From the NCBI GenBank assembly GCA_036365515.1, contig CM070873.1, forward strand, positions 171,555,104 to 171,619,103: a stretch of DNA of 64,000 nt, given 5' to 3'. The stretch is from Torymus aiolomorphi (Eukaryota > Arthropoda > Insecta > Hymenoptera > Torymidae). The notes beneath the pieces were generated by a model. The model did no database searches and was not told the DNA's origin. It saw only the letters and a program-made list of their open reading frames with translations. Positions 26,115-37,037 of the stretch are shown piece by piece. Each line of letters opens with the position of its first letter. Within the stretch, counting starts at the first letter, position 1. A program made the translations under genes and the position numbers.

Positions 26115-26118
26115 GATA
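26076..26118. repeat. (AT)n microsatellite
   Basis: TA run with minor interruptions. Confidence 0.9.
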
Positions 26119-26119
26119 T

Positions 26120-26360
26120 GTTTGTAAATTGGTACTTTTGAGGAGATGTTAACCTTTCGTTCAGAGTTCGGACAATGTGACTAAATAAATAATGACCCTC
26201 AGGTTACCGACTCTGGGAAAAGGGGGTATAGATTTCTCCTCAAAAGTCTCCACAAAATTCTTGCGTTGAGAAATTTGAGGAGTCTCCTCAAAATGCCGAC
26301 ATCTCTTCAAAAGTACCGATCTATACGTTGATATCTCTTCAAATATACCAATTCCCATAG

Positions 26361-26362
<2 letters not shown>
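26120..26362 (-). mobile_element. Short hairpin MITE, family with GAAGAGA modules, copy B
   Basis: Inverse copy of 9009-9250, starting at GTTTGTAAATTGGTAC and ending in CAATTCCCAT. It carries the same core (GACCCTCAGGTTACCGACTC near 26193). Confidence 0.75.

Positions 26363-26408
<46 letters not shown>
26363..26408. repeat. (AT)n microsatellite
   Basis: TA run directly abutting the GGGG terminus of the 4-kb DNA transposon. Confidence 0.95.
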
Positions 26409-26410
<2 letters not shown>

Positions 26411-26841
26411 GGCATTCTCTGTCAACGCGACACCCCCTCTGCCCAGAACAATTTTGATCCAAATGGGGTCTACCTGGGCTCAAATGAAAGCTCTTGACTT
26501 CTACTTTCGAACGCCGTCTGGCGATTCCGAAAATTCAAAATGGCGGATCCAATATGGCTGCTGAAAGTCTCGGAATGATGGAAAAATAAGTTTTTCTTCA
26601 CTCTAATAGCGAATCTGATACGAAAATTGTTATTTCTTGCCACTAATATGAAGTTTGCGACATATTTTCTTACTACTACCGTTCAAAGCGAGCGGTTAAA
26701 ATTATATTTCAAGGTCATTTTGAAGGTCAAAAGTTATTTTCTGGATTTTCGGACTAGTATTCAACGAAACTAGAAGAAAACTTGATTACGATCATAACTA
26801 GTCTTGACCTTGGATCATTTTTCAAGGTCATGATTTCTGTT
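26409..26841 (+). repeat. Left TIR of the 4-kb transposon
   Basis: Inverse of 29977-30409. Contains TCAAGGTCA at 26709-26717 and 26822-26830 and its inverse-type TGACCTTGG at 26805-26813. Confidence 0.9.
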
Positions 26842-27118
26842 TCTGCATAATTAATGTTTTGTTGAACGTAACCTCCTATGAGACATTTGCTCCTTTGTGC
26901 ATATCGTGGGACCGGCGATCTAAAAATTTCATGTATAATATCCTTAGAGAAGATAAAGTTTCACAATAGAACTAGCAAGTAGTTTTAGCATAACCCATTC
27001 TGAACCACGTGGACGTACTACTTCTCTCAGAACATAAAAAAAATTAAAAAAAAGGAGGATAAAAAATAGAAAAACTTGAATATTATAAAAAAAATTCAGT
27101 ATATTTTCCGATTGAAAA

Positions 27119-29002
27119 TTAAAGTAGAACAGATACAGACTTAGCAGCATTCGAGTACCTTTTCATGATAACTTTCCCGTCACTTGATAATTGAAAAGAA
27201 TGATGTTTAAGAATCTGTGGGACAGGTAATGCATCTTGAAACCTACGATTGAGTTTCCTTTTGAATTTATCATGTTCAGTCTGCGTAAAATAAAAAATCC
27301 TTATATTTTCAAAATGATTTTTAGCCCACTTCACAAGAGATGTGTGCGTCAGAATAGCATCTTTCGGTTTCGCCTTCAAGCTAGCTCTATAAGCTTCTCT
27401 TTTAAATATTGCACCAAGACCATCATAACAGCTTTTACCATGAGCAGTGGCGCAAAAATGCCACTCTGCCTCAATACCAAAATCCTTCTCATGATGAAGA
27501 AGATTTGCTATCTGAAAGCGGTTCTTGAAATACTGTTTTGCTCCATCTGTCACGTAAATAATCTTTTTAAGTTTTTTTACTTTTCTCTTGATTTCTGGAG
27601 TCAATAAATTCTGAGTAGTATAGACAGAAGAAGTGTGATGCTTCAAACTATTCGACAAGAATACACAACTTTCATGCTTCAGCTCTGAATCTTCTTTATA
27701 ATAGTAAATAGCTGGAAAAACAGTGCACTGGTCATTATGAAAATGGAAGGCTTGAGATGCATCTTGAACTGGAAAAGAGTAATTCTCAGAATAGTCGAAC
27801 ATTACCAGAATTTCTCCATTGCCTAGATTACTTTTTGTTTGAGCAATGAAATTACCTTGTTCTTTGGCAATATATGAGTGGGGTTTGAGTATCGCCAATT
27901 TGGCATATAATTCATCAACAAATTCTTCAACTGGTAGAGTTAAATTCTGGAAAGTTGATCTATCCGTTCCTGACCACGCACAGTACTCAATTTGTGAGAT
28001 ATTTGCCCCATCCAATATTTCAAGTAAACGAGAGGTAAGATTTTCAGAACCAGGGCACTTCGAACATTCATCCAAGTGACAGTCAGGTGTAGGATTCTTA
28101 CACATAATTTGCTGTAAACAATCTTTATAACTACAAATGGGTTCTTCTTGATTTTTCGTGAGCTTCTGAATATCGATTGCATCCAACATCAATTTACAAT
28201 TTTGATGAATGGTGCGAACGCAGACGCTATACGTTCCTCTAGCATCAGCAAGAACACAATGTTTTGGTCGTAATTTCGCGAAATTACTGAATCCCACTTG
28301 CACTGTTGGTTCTGCTATCTTGAATAATTCGTAAAGTTCTCGTAAATCGAAATATAAAAGACGTTTCTGCACCTGAGTCCGCTTTCCATCAATAATAACA
28401 GAGACAGTATCTTTTCGACCCGGCATCATCCGACTGTGCAGATCGTTATTATAACATTCAACAATGACTTCTATTACTGCCTTTGACAAAGTTTTACCAT
28501 GTTTAGCCGTTGTTGTAGCTAAAATACCTCCATCGGCTTTGAGTTTTTTCGACTTTCTTACTAAATGTCTTGATGTATTGAATTCACGGGAAATTCGACT
28601 AATATTCCAAGTTGATGGGGCGATTGTAAGTATAGTTAGTTTCAAAGGGTCATTAACTGCTAATCTAGAAAACTTTTCTTTTAATTCTGAAAACATGTCT
28701 TCCAATTCGATTTCTCTAGCTGATCGTGTAGCTTCTTGAACAGATTTATCAATACCGGTGTTTTCTGATGTCGTCTCTATATCCATGTTTTCATATTCGT
28801 TGTTGCCTTCGTTATCTCTTGTACCAATAGATGAAATGAGAGATCTACATAACTTTCTACACTTACTACAAATTTTTGAATTATCTGGCAAATCTGGAAA
28901 TCTTCGTTTTAAGTTGTTCGACAACAAGCGTGAATCATTACCTATGTGACCCTTACCATTGAGAGGGTTGATACAAGGATCGGACCGTGCTACAGTAGAC
29001 AT
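27119..29002 (-). CDS. Transposase-like protein, 627 aa, intact frame
   Basis: Minus-strand gene, ATG at 29002-29000 and TAA at 27121-27119, without internal breaks. From the N-terminus there is a cysteine cluster (ICSKCRKLC, residues about 44-52), then a helix-turn-helix-like block (TWNISRISREFNTSRHLVRK, about 131-150). Conserved blocks MPGRKDTVSV, GFSNFAKLRPKHC and IHQNCKLM follow, and a C-rich stretch near 289-316. The C-terminal half has acidic blocks in the order VMFDYSENY, YVTDGAKQYFKN and WHFCATAHGKSCYDG, compatible with an RNase H-fold DDE/D catalytic core. I recall these blocks from a large unnamed family of invertebrate transposon proteins but cannot place the superfamily. Flanking 430-bp TIRs support a transposase role. 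The catalytic assignment is inference. Confidence 0.8.
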   Translation of the reverse strand: MSTVARSDPCINPLNGKGHIGNDSRLLSNNLKRRFPDLPDNSKICSKCRKLCRSLISSIGTRDNEGNNEYENMDIETTSENTGIDKSVQEATRSAREIELEDMFSELKEKFSRLAVNDPLKLTILTIAPSTWNISRISREFNTSRHLVRKSKKLKADGGILATTTAKHGKTLSKAVIEVIVECYNNDLHSRMMPGRKDTVSVIIDGKRTQVQKRLLYFDLRELYELFKIAEPTVQVGFSNFAKLRPKHCVLADARGTYSVCVRTIHQNCKLMLDAIDIQKLTKNQEEPICSYKDCLQQIMCKNPTPDCHLDECSKCPGSENLTSRLLEILDGANISQIEYCAWSGTDRSTFQNLTLPVEEFVDELYAKLAILKPHSYIAKEQGNFIAQTKSNLGNGEILVMFDYSENYSFPVQDASQAFHFHNDQCTVFPAIYYYKEDSELKHESCVFLSNSLKHHTSSVYTTQNLLTPEIKRKVKKLKKIIYVTDGAKQYFKNRFQIANLLHHEKDFGIEAEWHFCATAHGKSCYDGLGAIFKREAYRASLKAKPKDAILTHTSLVKWAKNHFENIRIFYFTQTEHDKFKRKLNRRFQDALPVPQILKHHSFQLSSDGKVIMKRYSNAAKSVSVLL

Positions 29003-29298
29003 ATTCAATCCATCTAAGTAAGTGATAATACTCGAATATAATAACGTAGGACTGTTAGAACAGGTGCTGTGAAAAATGTCTTCGAATTAATTTGAATCCT
29101 CTCGAAAATCGATGGGAACTATATGTACGAAACGTTTAGGAAAGATAATGCACGAAATATAGAACCACAGATACACCAAAGAGTTAGAGTAACAGCCGCA
29201 CTAAACTTTTAGAGAAGCATCGGTACTTAAAGAGTTTCGAAAGAGGAATAAAGAAAGTTAGAGAGATTTTAGAAATGTTCTATTGTAAAGTTTAATTA

Positions 29299-29460
29299 CA
29301 GGGTTATCAAAAAGTATGGGACCCCCGTATTTTCCCAGAAACGATATTTTTTGAAAAAGCTAAGGTCATACCGTAAGTAATTTTCAACGAGGATTTGTCT
29401 GGTCTGATGACCTTGAATCTGACCTCGTCGTTGACCTTCAAAGTCAATTCAAAAATTGCA
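29299..29460 (+). mobile_element. Fragment of a mariner-type inverted repeat
   Basis: Starts ACAGGGTTATCAAAAAGTAT, the same layout as CAGCGTGTCCAAAAAGTCTG at 5440, and continues with AAGGTC...AGTAATTTT..ACGAGGAT and GACCTTGAATCTGACCTCG, matching the order of blocks in the left arm of the 5440 element. It is a related but distinct element, truncated, lying upstream of the transposase gene. Confidence 0.6.
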
Positions 29461-29976
29461 AAATTCAAAAATTTTGCCATTTTTGATCGTATTGTATACG
29501 TGTATAGTCACACGGTCTTACACCAACTATAGCATCCACGGCGTCACGTCGGTTTTTTTCTCTCAGTGCGTATACTGCACGATTTTTGTGCAGGAGGAGC
29601 ACCAAATCAAAAAAGCAGTAGCAGCACAAATGTGTTGTACCATTGCCACACTTTTTAGTGCTTCTTCTGCCCTAAACTTTTATACTCCTGAAGAACGATG
29701 AAATAGATTAAATGCGGAACAATTTTAGTGCAACATTTGCTCTAAAATGGGAGAGTAAAGGACTTAATGTTTAGTTACGAAACAATTCTTGCATTTGGTA
29801 CTGATACTCTAAGCTAACGTGTTTCTTCTCCACCAAACTTTTTTCAGTGATTCTGAAATGTTTCAAAGTGTGGATATAACCACAGTTTTTCTGTTACTGT
29901 TCCGAATTAGAACCGATTGATAGCATGAATTGAAGAAGTATAACTGCGAAAGAATCGGTTTATTAAAATTAGAACA
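29461..29976. other. Remaining 5' region of the 4-kb transposon
   Basis: No supported gene. The 81-codon plus-strand frame at 29456-29701 shows no recognisable feature. Confidence 0.5.
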
Positions 29977-30407
29977 CACCATGAAAATGACCTTGAAAAA
30001 TGATCCAAGGTCAAGTCTAGTTATGATCTTAATCAAGTTTTCTACTAGTTTCGTGGAATACTAGTCCGAAAATCCAGAAAATAACTTTTGACCTTCAAAA
30101 TGACCTTGAAATATAATTTTAACCGCTCGCTTTGAACGGTAGTAGTAAGAAAATATGTCGCAAACTTCATATTAGTGGCAAGAAATAACAATTTTCGTAT
30201 CAGATTCGCTATTAGAGTGAAGAAAAACTTATTTTTCCATCATTCCGAGACTTTCAGCAGCCATATTGGATCCGCCATTTTGAATTTTCGGAATCGCCAG
30301 ACGGCGTTCGAAAGTAGAAGTCAAGAGCTTTCATTTGAGCCCAGGTAGACCCCATTTGGATCAAAATTGTTCTGGGCAGAGGGGGTGTCGCGTTGACAGA
30401 GAATGTC

Positions 30408-30409
<2 letters not shown>
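29977..30409 (-). repeat. Right TIR of the 4-kb transposon
   Basis: Inverse of 26409-26841. Boundaries set where the two arms stop matching. Confidence 0.9.

Positions 30410-30500
<91 letters not shown>
30410..30500. repeat. (AT)n microsatellite
   Basis: About 90 bp TA run. Confidence 0.95.
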
Positions 30501-30504
<4 letters not shown>

Positions 30505-30611
30505 TATGTATATATTTTTTTTTCACATACATTTATTTTAAAATTATATGTGCGAGTAGTCAAGCGTAAGTAATTAGAAATCGTAATTATTTACAGAAAT
30601 AGCTTTCTTAC

Positions 30612-30990
30612 ACTTTTGCCGTATATGGGAAACTTCTCGTTGTTATCGGGGGTAAGAACAACCGAAGTAGCTCTTACAAAAACGCTGGGGTTTTCGTTGA
30701 GAAAGCTAGCTCACGGCTTGAAAGACAAAACTCTCTCTGCTACCAACCCGAATACTACTCGCGCTAGTAAAATAAGTTCGTGGGAAAGCACACAGCCAAT
30801 TGATACCATGGCCCGCTCATCGCAGTTTGCGGAATCTGCGATACTCAATTGTGCGTATTCGCAGCTCGAAGAGAAGATCAACGAGGCCATGCAAGCCGTT
30901 GACCTGAGGCAGTCAGATCAGCAGTCAGTGAATATGCAGAAAATGGTCCGGTGACTTATGAGCGATTATAGTGCCACAGATTTCATGCCA
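30612..30990 (+). pseudogene. Unrecognised repeated coding fragment, copy 1
   Basis: The frame LPYMGNFSLLSG ... WESTQPIDTMARSSQFAESA ... SVNMQKMVR runs to a TGA at 30952-30954, after which LMSDYSA is still in frame. It is a clear homologue of the minus-strand fragments at 50609-51170, where the corresponding stop is absent and a different stop occurs. The shared protein sequence with breaks at different places shows that it derives from a real gene. A GGGTAAGAACAAC phrase in both copies (30649-30661 here) could be a splice donor. I do not recognise the family, and no domain is visible. Truncated on the right by the palindromic element at 31003. Confidence 0.6.
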
Positions 30991-31002
30991 GGGCCATATA
31001 TA

Positions 31003-32340
31003 TATGGGATATTTCAAGTGAAGTCAGCAGCTCAAAATTTTAAAATCGCTCAAAACTCGTTTTCTTTTAGTTTTTTATGAAAAAAAAAATGTTCCTCAAA
31101 TTTTAGGTCGATATTTGCAAAAATAAAAAAGCTATGCAAGAATGAAAATTTAATTTTTTTGCAATTTTTGGTTAAAATCCAAGTTTATTCATTTTTTAAC
31201 TCAAAATCTTGAAACTTTTTGTATAGAACATTGATTTGCAAAAAGTTTCAATTTTTTCTGTAGAATATGCCAGTATTTATATTATGACCCTTTTTGAAAG
31301 TCTCTGATTGGTTACTTCTTAGTATACATTCATCGAAGGATATTGAGGCTGCGGCCAAATATTTTTTATTCGACAAAAGTTTTTTGTATTCTTTTTCGAA
31401 AACCCTTCAAAATACTTTTTTGATCAATACTGGCCGAGCAAAGGGAAAAAAGCTACAATGTTTTGAAATATCAAGAAAAATCCATAATTTCAATTTTTGA
31501 TAACATAATTAATGAAACTGAATATTATTCATACATCTTATGGCATGGACCGTACCACTGAATTTTGTTAGAGCATCAAATAGAACATTATATATATATA
31601 TCTATTTTCAATAATATTAGGCTTACACAGTAAGCGATACCTAATTATGAATTAATAATAAATTAAGCTATAGAGGTTAATTACTATAACGCTGTCAAAA
31701 TGAAATCAGGCTACAGACTCATAATTTCATTCATAATTAGGTATCGTTTATTGTGTAAACCTAATTTGATGCTCTAACAAAATTCAGTGGTACGATCCAT
31801 ACCATAAGATGTCTGAATAATATTCAGTTTCATTAATCATGTTATCAAAAATTGAAATTATGGATTTTTCTTGATATTTCAAAAAATTGTGACTTTTTTC
31901 CCTTTGCTCGGCCAGTATTGATCAAAAAAGCATTTTGAAGGGTTTTCGAAGAAGAATACAAAAAAATTTTGTCGAATAAAAAATATTTGGCCGCAGCCTC
32001 AATATCCTTCGATGAAGGTATACTAAGAAGCAGCCAATCAGAGACTTTCAAAAAGGGTCATAAAATAAATACTGGCATATTCTACAAAAAAAATGCAAAC
32101 TTTTTGCCAATCAATGTTCTATAGAAACAGTTTCAAGATTTTGAGTTAAAAATGAATAAACTTGGATTTTAACCAAAAATTACAAAAAAATTGAATTTTC
32201 AATCTTGCATAGCTTTTTTATTTTTGCAAATATCGACCTAAAATTTGAGGAACATTTTTTTTTCACAAAAAGCTAAAAGAAAAAGAGTTTTGAGCGATTT
32301 TAAAATTTTGAGCTGCTGACTTCACGTGAAATATCCCATA
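31003..32340. mobile_element. Long palindromic (foldback) element, copy 2
   Basis: Same termini (ATGGGATATTTCA) and arms as 3813-5287. The arms are about 31004-31600 and 31765-32339. Each arm again keeps the frame of about 68 codons (31294-31500 plus; 31845-32051 minus) reading VSDWLLLSI then SKDIEAAAKYFLFDK. The centre has the AGGCTTACACAGTAAGCG motif inverted. It inserted next to the unknown coding fragment. Confidence 0.85.
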
Positions 32341-32385
32341 GTTTCAATAATACACTATATATATATAGTGTATTATTGAAACTAT
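32338..32385. repeat. Perfect 48-bp palindrome
   Basis: ATAGTTTCAATAATACACTA followed by TATATATA and its exact inverse. It lies at the junction of the foldback elements on either side. Confidence 0.9.
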
Positions 32386-33299
32386 ATTTTTGTTTTTTTC
32401 AGCTGATTTTGACCTCAGAAGCCACTAGCTGTAAGACGGCCGTAAAGATAGATTTTATCATACTGTGTAGAATAAGCGTCTAAATTTGACAATGAATTAA
32501 AAAATAATGGAAGCTTTAATCTTAAGGTAAGTAATCTCTTTCGGCTGTGGCGTTTAAGGACGTTCTCCGGATCGAAACAGCAATTTTAGTTTTTATATTT
32601 TTATATAATGTTTTATTAATTTGATAATCCAAGAGTAAGTACATCTAACAAATATATACTTGAAAGAACATAAGACAATTTTTTTTAGACAAATTCAGGC
32701 AATAGTCACTATGGTATTGTTACAATTAAAGACAAAAACTTCAATAAGTTCTTTAAATTTTTTTATTTTTTATCCGATCTTAACGAAATAGAGCTTATTT
32801 TGTTCGTTAAGAAATTTCAGGGAGAGTATCGATGGGAAAATTTATGATGCGAATTACCAGTAAGGCGCAATATCAATTTATTTAAGAAAAGCAAGTCAAG
32901 TTTTCATCAAAACTTTCTTAAACAAATTGATATTGCACCGTACTCGTAACTCGTATCATAAATTTTCCCATCGATACTCCCCCTGAAATTTCTTAACGAA
33001 CAAAATAAGCTTTATTTCGTTAAGATCGGATAAAAAATAAAAAAATTTAAAGAACTTATTGAAGTTTCTGTCTTTAATTGTAACAATAGCATAGTGACTA
33101 TTGCCTGAATTTGTCTGAAAAAAATTGTCTTATGTTCTTTCAAATATATATTTGTCACTTACTCTTGGATTATCAAATTAATAAAACATTATTTAAAAAT
33201 ATAAAAACTAAGATTGTCGGAGAACGTCCTTAAGGCGGTCTTACACCTAGTGGCATCTGAGATCAAAATGAGCTATAAAAAAAAGAAAAATGTAGTTTA
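32381..33299. mobile_element. Foldback element with GGTGTAAGACCGCC-type ends
   Basis: Left arm 32381-32885 and right arm about 32920-33299 are imperfect inverted repeats (for example TTTCTTAACGAACAAAATAAGC in the right arm against GCTTATTTTGTTCGTTAAGAAA in the left). About 115 bp (32440-32555) is present only in the left arm. Related sequence recurs at 36780-36990 and 37240-37350. No ORF. Confidence 0.75.
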
Positions 33300-33389
33300 A
33301 ATAAAATACAATATATATACTATAAATATACACTAATTCTGATAATATGTCCCAAGACTTAATCTGTAGACCAATTTTACTCGGAGATA

Positions 33390-33766
33390 TAGCATTTTCA
33401 ATTTTTTTCAATTGGCGTAACTTTAAGAAAAAACTATTCTATTGATTTTCATGGGAGAGGAACTAAATTACTTGAAATTCATGCAGTTATGGCAGGAAGA
33501 GTTGGAAAAATAAAATTTCTGAAAATGAATATTTTTTTTATGGAAAAAACTTCTTTAAATTCATGAATTTTATGAATTTTTATGTTTTTTGTGGATTTTA
33601 CCATTTTAAAATTATTTAATAAAATATTTTTCATATTTCCAACTCTTCCTGGCATAGACGAACAAATTTCAAGTAATTCAGGCCCTCTCCCATCAAAATC
33701 ATGGAATAGTTTCTTTTTAAAGTAACGCCAAACTTTAAAAAATGACATTTTGAGAAATAAGCTTAC
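33390..33766. mobile_element. Foldback element, about 140-bp diverged arms
   Basis: TTGGCGTAACTTTAAGAAAA and GGCAGGAAGAGTTGGAAAAAT in the left arm pair with their inverses in the right arm (33640-33755). Arms are clearly diverged. The 100-codon minus-strand frame across it is incidental. Confidence 0.65.
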
Positions 33767-34515
33767 AAAGAAAAATACCATAAAACTTCAAAAATAACCA
33801 GCCATTAGGTTCCCAATTTTTTTCCCTTCATGAAACTCAGTTTCCTGTACACCCAAGATATGTTCTTCTATATAAATATGTTGAAACAGAAGTTCTGGCA
33901 CCTTGCATGCATCCGTTCCTTTAAAAGTTATTGCTAATCTAACAGCATGCGTTCCATTCAAAGTTATTGCTAACAATCTGTCCTTCGCTTTTGTACTTTT
34001 GATTCATCCACAGTTGAGTCACTTTTTAACACATTGTACTGAGTTATATTATTATTTATTATACTAAGATTAATATAGAATATGGAGCAGGTCTTATATA
34101 TGAAATATGAAATCCTAATCGCAACTGAAGAAGCCATCACTGTTATGGCCAAAAGTACATAAATACATAAAAGCCGATAAGCCCATTTTGTCAATGATCA
34201 CTTGATTACGCATATTGTATATTAAATATATGTTGAATTCAAGCCTGTATTATATATTTCTTGTGTGCTAAGCAGGCTTGTCGCTTTTCTGCGTAGATAC
34301 ATCTTGACACTTATTGTAATTCACAACTATTCTGAATTGAATTATGTCCTATAGTAAGCTAAACTCAATTATTTCACTTTCATCTTTTTTAGAAAAAAGA
34401 TGTATTTATTTTTATCCGTAAAGAATTATTACAGTTTCTTCCTTCGAATACTTGACTAAATCCATTGACGAGCGGATTGTTCTCTGCGTAACTAGATTGA
34501 CTATTCTCATTAATC
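33767..34515. other. AT-rich region without a supported gene
   Basis: Small minus-strand frames (33788-33976 and 33970-34194) show no recognisable features. The right part probably belongs to the Penelope-type fragment that carries the ribozyme at 34516. Confidence 0.4.
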
Positions 34516-34551
34516 CTGATGAGGGACACAAATAAAAGTGTCCGAAACGTC
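34516..34551 (+). ncRNA. Hammerhead ribozyme-like motif 1
   Basis: CTGATGAG (34516-34523), a 6-bp stem GGACAC/GTGTCC with an 8-base loop, then GAAAC and GTC. This is the conserved hammerhead core (CUGANGA, stem II, GAAA, cleavage triplet GUC) with a minimal stem III of the ACGU type, which is known to work as a dimer in Penelope-like elements. All core bases are intact. Confidence 0.75.
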
Positions 34552-35124
<573 letters not shown>

Positions 35125-35538
35125 TACAAAAGAGAGTATTAATATAGTGAATTGCTGTCGAATTTCGGTCACGGAATGGTCACTTTACTAGAAGCAGAAG
35201 TGGGAAATGGTCACAAGACGATTCCACTAGATTTCGAATTCCACAATATGGTTTATTTAATTTTTATAATAAATACTGTATGTGAATTTAATTATTTTTT
35301 TTATCATTACATAAGGATTTATATAAGTATATACTTATATAAATAATGTTTTTTGATATTTTATAACACATTTAAGTAAATAACGTTTTCCTGTCAGAAG
35401 TCTATAAAAAAGGCAAAAAACAAGAAAATCAATTTTCTCGTCATTTTAAAGATAGTAATGATAATGTTTTTAGTCAATTCTGACTAGATCCGTTGGGAGC
35501 GAGGAAGAAAATAAATCTCCCACGATGTTAAAGTTTGC

Positions 35539-35572
35539 GACGTTTCGTCGAGGGATTTGTCGACCTCTTCAG
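35539..35572 (-). ncRNA. Hammerhead ribozyme-like motif 2
   Basis: On the minus strand: CTGAAGAG, stem GTCGA/TCGAC with a short loop, GAAAC, GTC. CUGAAGA fits the CUGANGA core, so this copy looks intact. Confidence 0.75.
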
Positions 35573-35584
35573 GCTTTATTTAAA

Positions 35585-36393
35585 ATATATCAGAAACAAG
35601 AGAAACATCCAAAGTTTGTTGAAGAAAACGGCAATATTATCACTGATTGGTATTGTAAACCAATGTCCTCGAATAGAACATTGAATTATTATAGCAACCA
35701 TCCTGTATCATTAAAAAAGAATATAGTTTTTAACTTAATAGATAGGGTATTCTGTTATCAGACAAACGGTTTCACAACAAAAATATATCGCGGGTCACAG
35801 ACATACTTATTGAGAAATCATATCCAACGGTCTTTATCAAAAAATACACAAAAGCCAGATTTTTCAAAATTAAAAACTCAAATAATACCAATAACAAACC
35901 AGTACATACCAACGGTTATAACTTAAAAGTGTCATTACCGTTTCATTCAAATTTTTATAATAACTGCAAAAAATTATTTAAAAAATATAACATTCAAATT
36001 ATTCCATCTACAGTCAATAAACTAAATAAATTGGTTGTTCTTGGTAAAGACAAAACCAATAAACTTGAACAAATGAATGTAGTTTATGAATTCTTATGTA
36101 AAGACTGTGATGCTCGGTATATAGGTGAGACAAAACGTGCTTTAAATAAACGTATTTCCGAACATCGTATGAATAAGAATGAAAAGACAGTTGTATATGC
36201 ACATAAAAATAGATATAAACATGAATTCGACTTTGAGTCAGTTAAGATAAAAGACATAGAAAGCGATTATCAAAAAAGACTTATCTCCGAAATGTTATTC
36301 ATTAATAGCACACCGAATACAATTAACAAAAACGAAGATACATTGAATCTTAGTAGAGAATATAAATTTATGTTTTACTCGTTACGTAAATAA
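35585..36393 (+). pseudogene. Penelope-like RT C-terminus and GIY-YIG endonuclease, frameshifted
   Basis: The first frame (to 35926) includes NIITDWYCKPMSSNRTLNYY and NIVFNLIDRVFC, typical of the region between RT and the endonuclease of Penelope-like elements. A frame change near 35880 leads into the second frame, ending at 36391-36393. It carries the GIY-YIG nuclease signature as VVYEFLCKDCDARYIGETKR, with the downstream arginine/histidine region (ALNKRISEH) and a C-terminal KRLISEMLFI block. The enzyme nicks DNA for target-primed reverse transcription. One frameshift plus truncation make it non-functional. Confidence 0.88.
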
Positions 36394-36626
36394 TAACGTA
36401 TATCTATGACAGTTTTTCTCTCTCTATTATTGTTTTTGTTTTTGTTTACCATCGGTGCAACCACAAACTATATAAGCTCTGCGTTAATATATACATATTC
36501 ACATCTTTTGACGAATCTCTGCGAGATAAACAAGGTAACAATTGTTGTTAACATTTATTGTAATTTTGATGTATTTTAACTATCCAGTGTAATTTTTATA
36601 ATTTTCTGATATATTTTAAATAAAGC

Positions 36627-36660
36627 CTGAACAGGTCGACAAATCCGTCGACGAAACGTC
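36627..36660 (+). ncRNA. Hammerhead ribozyme-like motif 3, core mutated
   Basis: CTGAACAG, stem GTCGAC/GTCGAC with a 6-base loop, GAAAC, GTC. The core reads CUGAACA instead of CUGANGA, so the essential G is a C and activity should be lost. Mirror partner of motif 2 in the inverted flank. Confidence 0.7.
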
Positions 36661-36745
36661 GCAAACTTTAACATCGTGTGAGATTTATTTTCTTCCTCGC
36701 TCCCAACGGATCTAGTCAGAATTGACTAAAAACATTATCATCATT

Positions 36746-36988
36746 TCTGCAATGGGGAGTAAAATCGTGAATACGATTAACAACTTAGATCTTAAAGATA
36801 GTAAGCTCTTTCAGCGGTTTATTTAAAATTTTTTTAATTATTGATTCAAACTATAGTTTTTTTAGGTTCGAAATAACACATATAATCAAAAAATTCAATA
36901 AAAAAAAAATTTGTTTTTTTCAAAATTTTTAGGTGTAAGACCGCCTTAATGAACAACTATGAGCGAATATGGTCAGAAAGACAAATTA

Positions 36989-37037
<49 letters not shown>

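Larger units (their letters stand above)
26409..30409 (-). mobile_element. 4.0-kb DNA transposon with 430-bp TIRs, superfamily unassigned
   Basis: The termini are GGGGCATTCTCTGTCAACGC and, inverted, GGGACATTCTCTGTC. The inverted repeats 26409-26841 and 29977-30409 appear nearly identical by eye (only a few differences noted). Both ends abut TA runs, so the target duplication cannot be read. The element carries one uninterrupted transposase-like gene on the minus strand, making it the most intact autonomous candidate in the window. A fragment of a mariner-type inverted repeat is lodged at 29299-29460. Confidence 0.85.
35452..36745 (+). mobile_element. 5'-truncated Penelope-like element with inverted flanks
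   Basis: A fragment of Penelope-like coding sequence lies between inverted copies of about 130 bp (35452-35590 against 36600-36745; TAGTCAATTCTGACTAGATC and its inverse). Inverted terminal copies are a known arrangement in this class. Each flank carries a hammerhead-like core. The reverse transcriptase is almost entirely missing. Confidence 0.82.

Noticed and set aside
27236..28949. Several plus-strand frames opposite the transposase gene
   Set aside because: Shorter, without motifs, and fully overlapped by the intact minus-strand gene.
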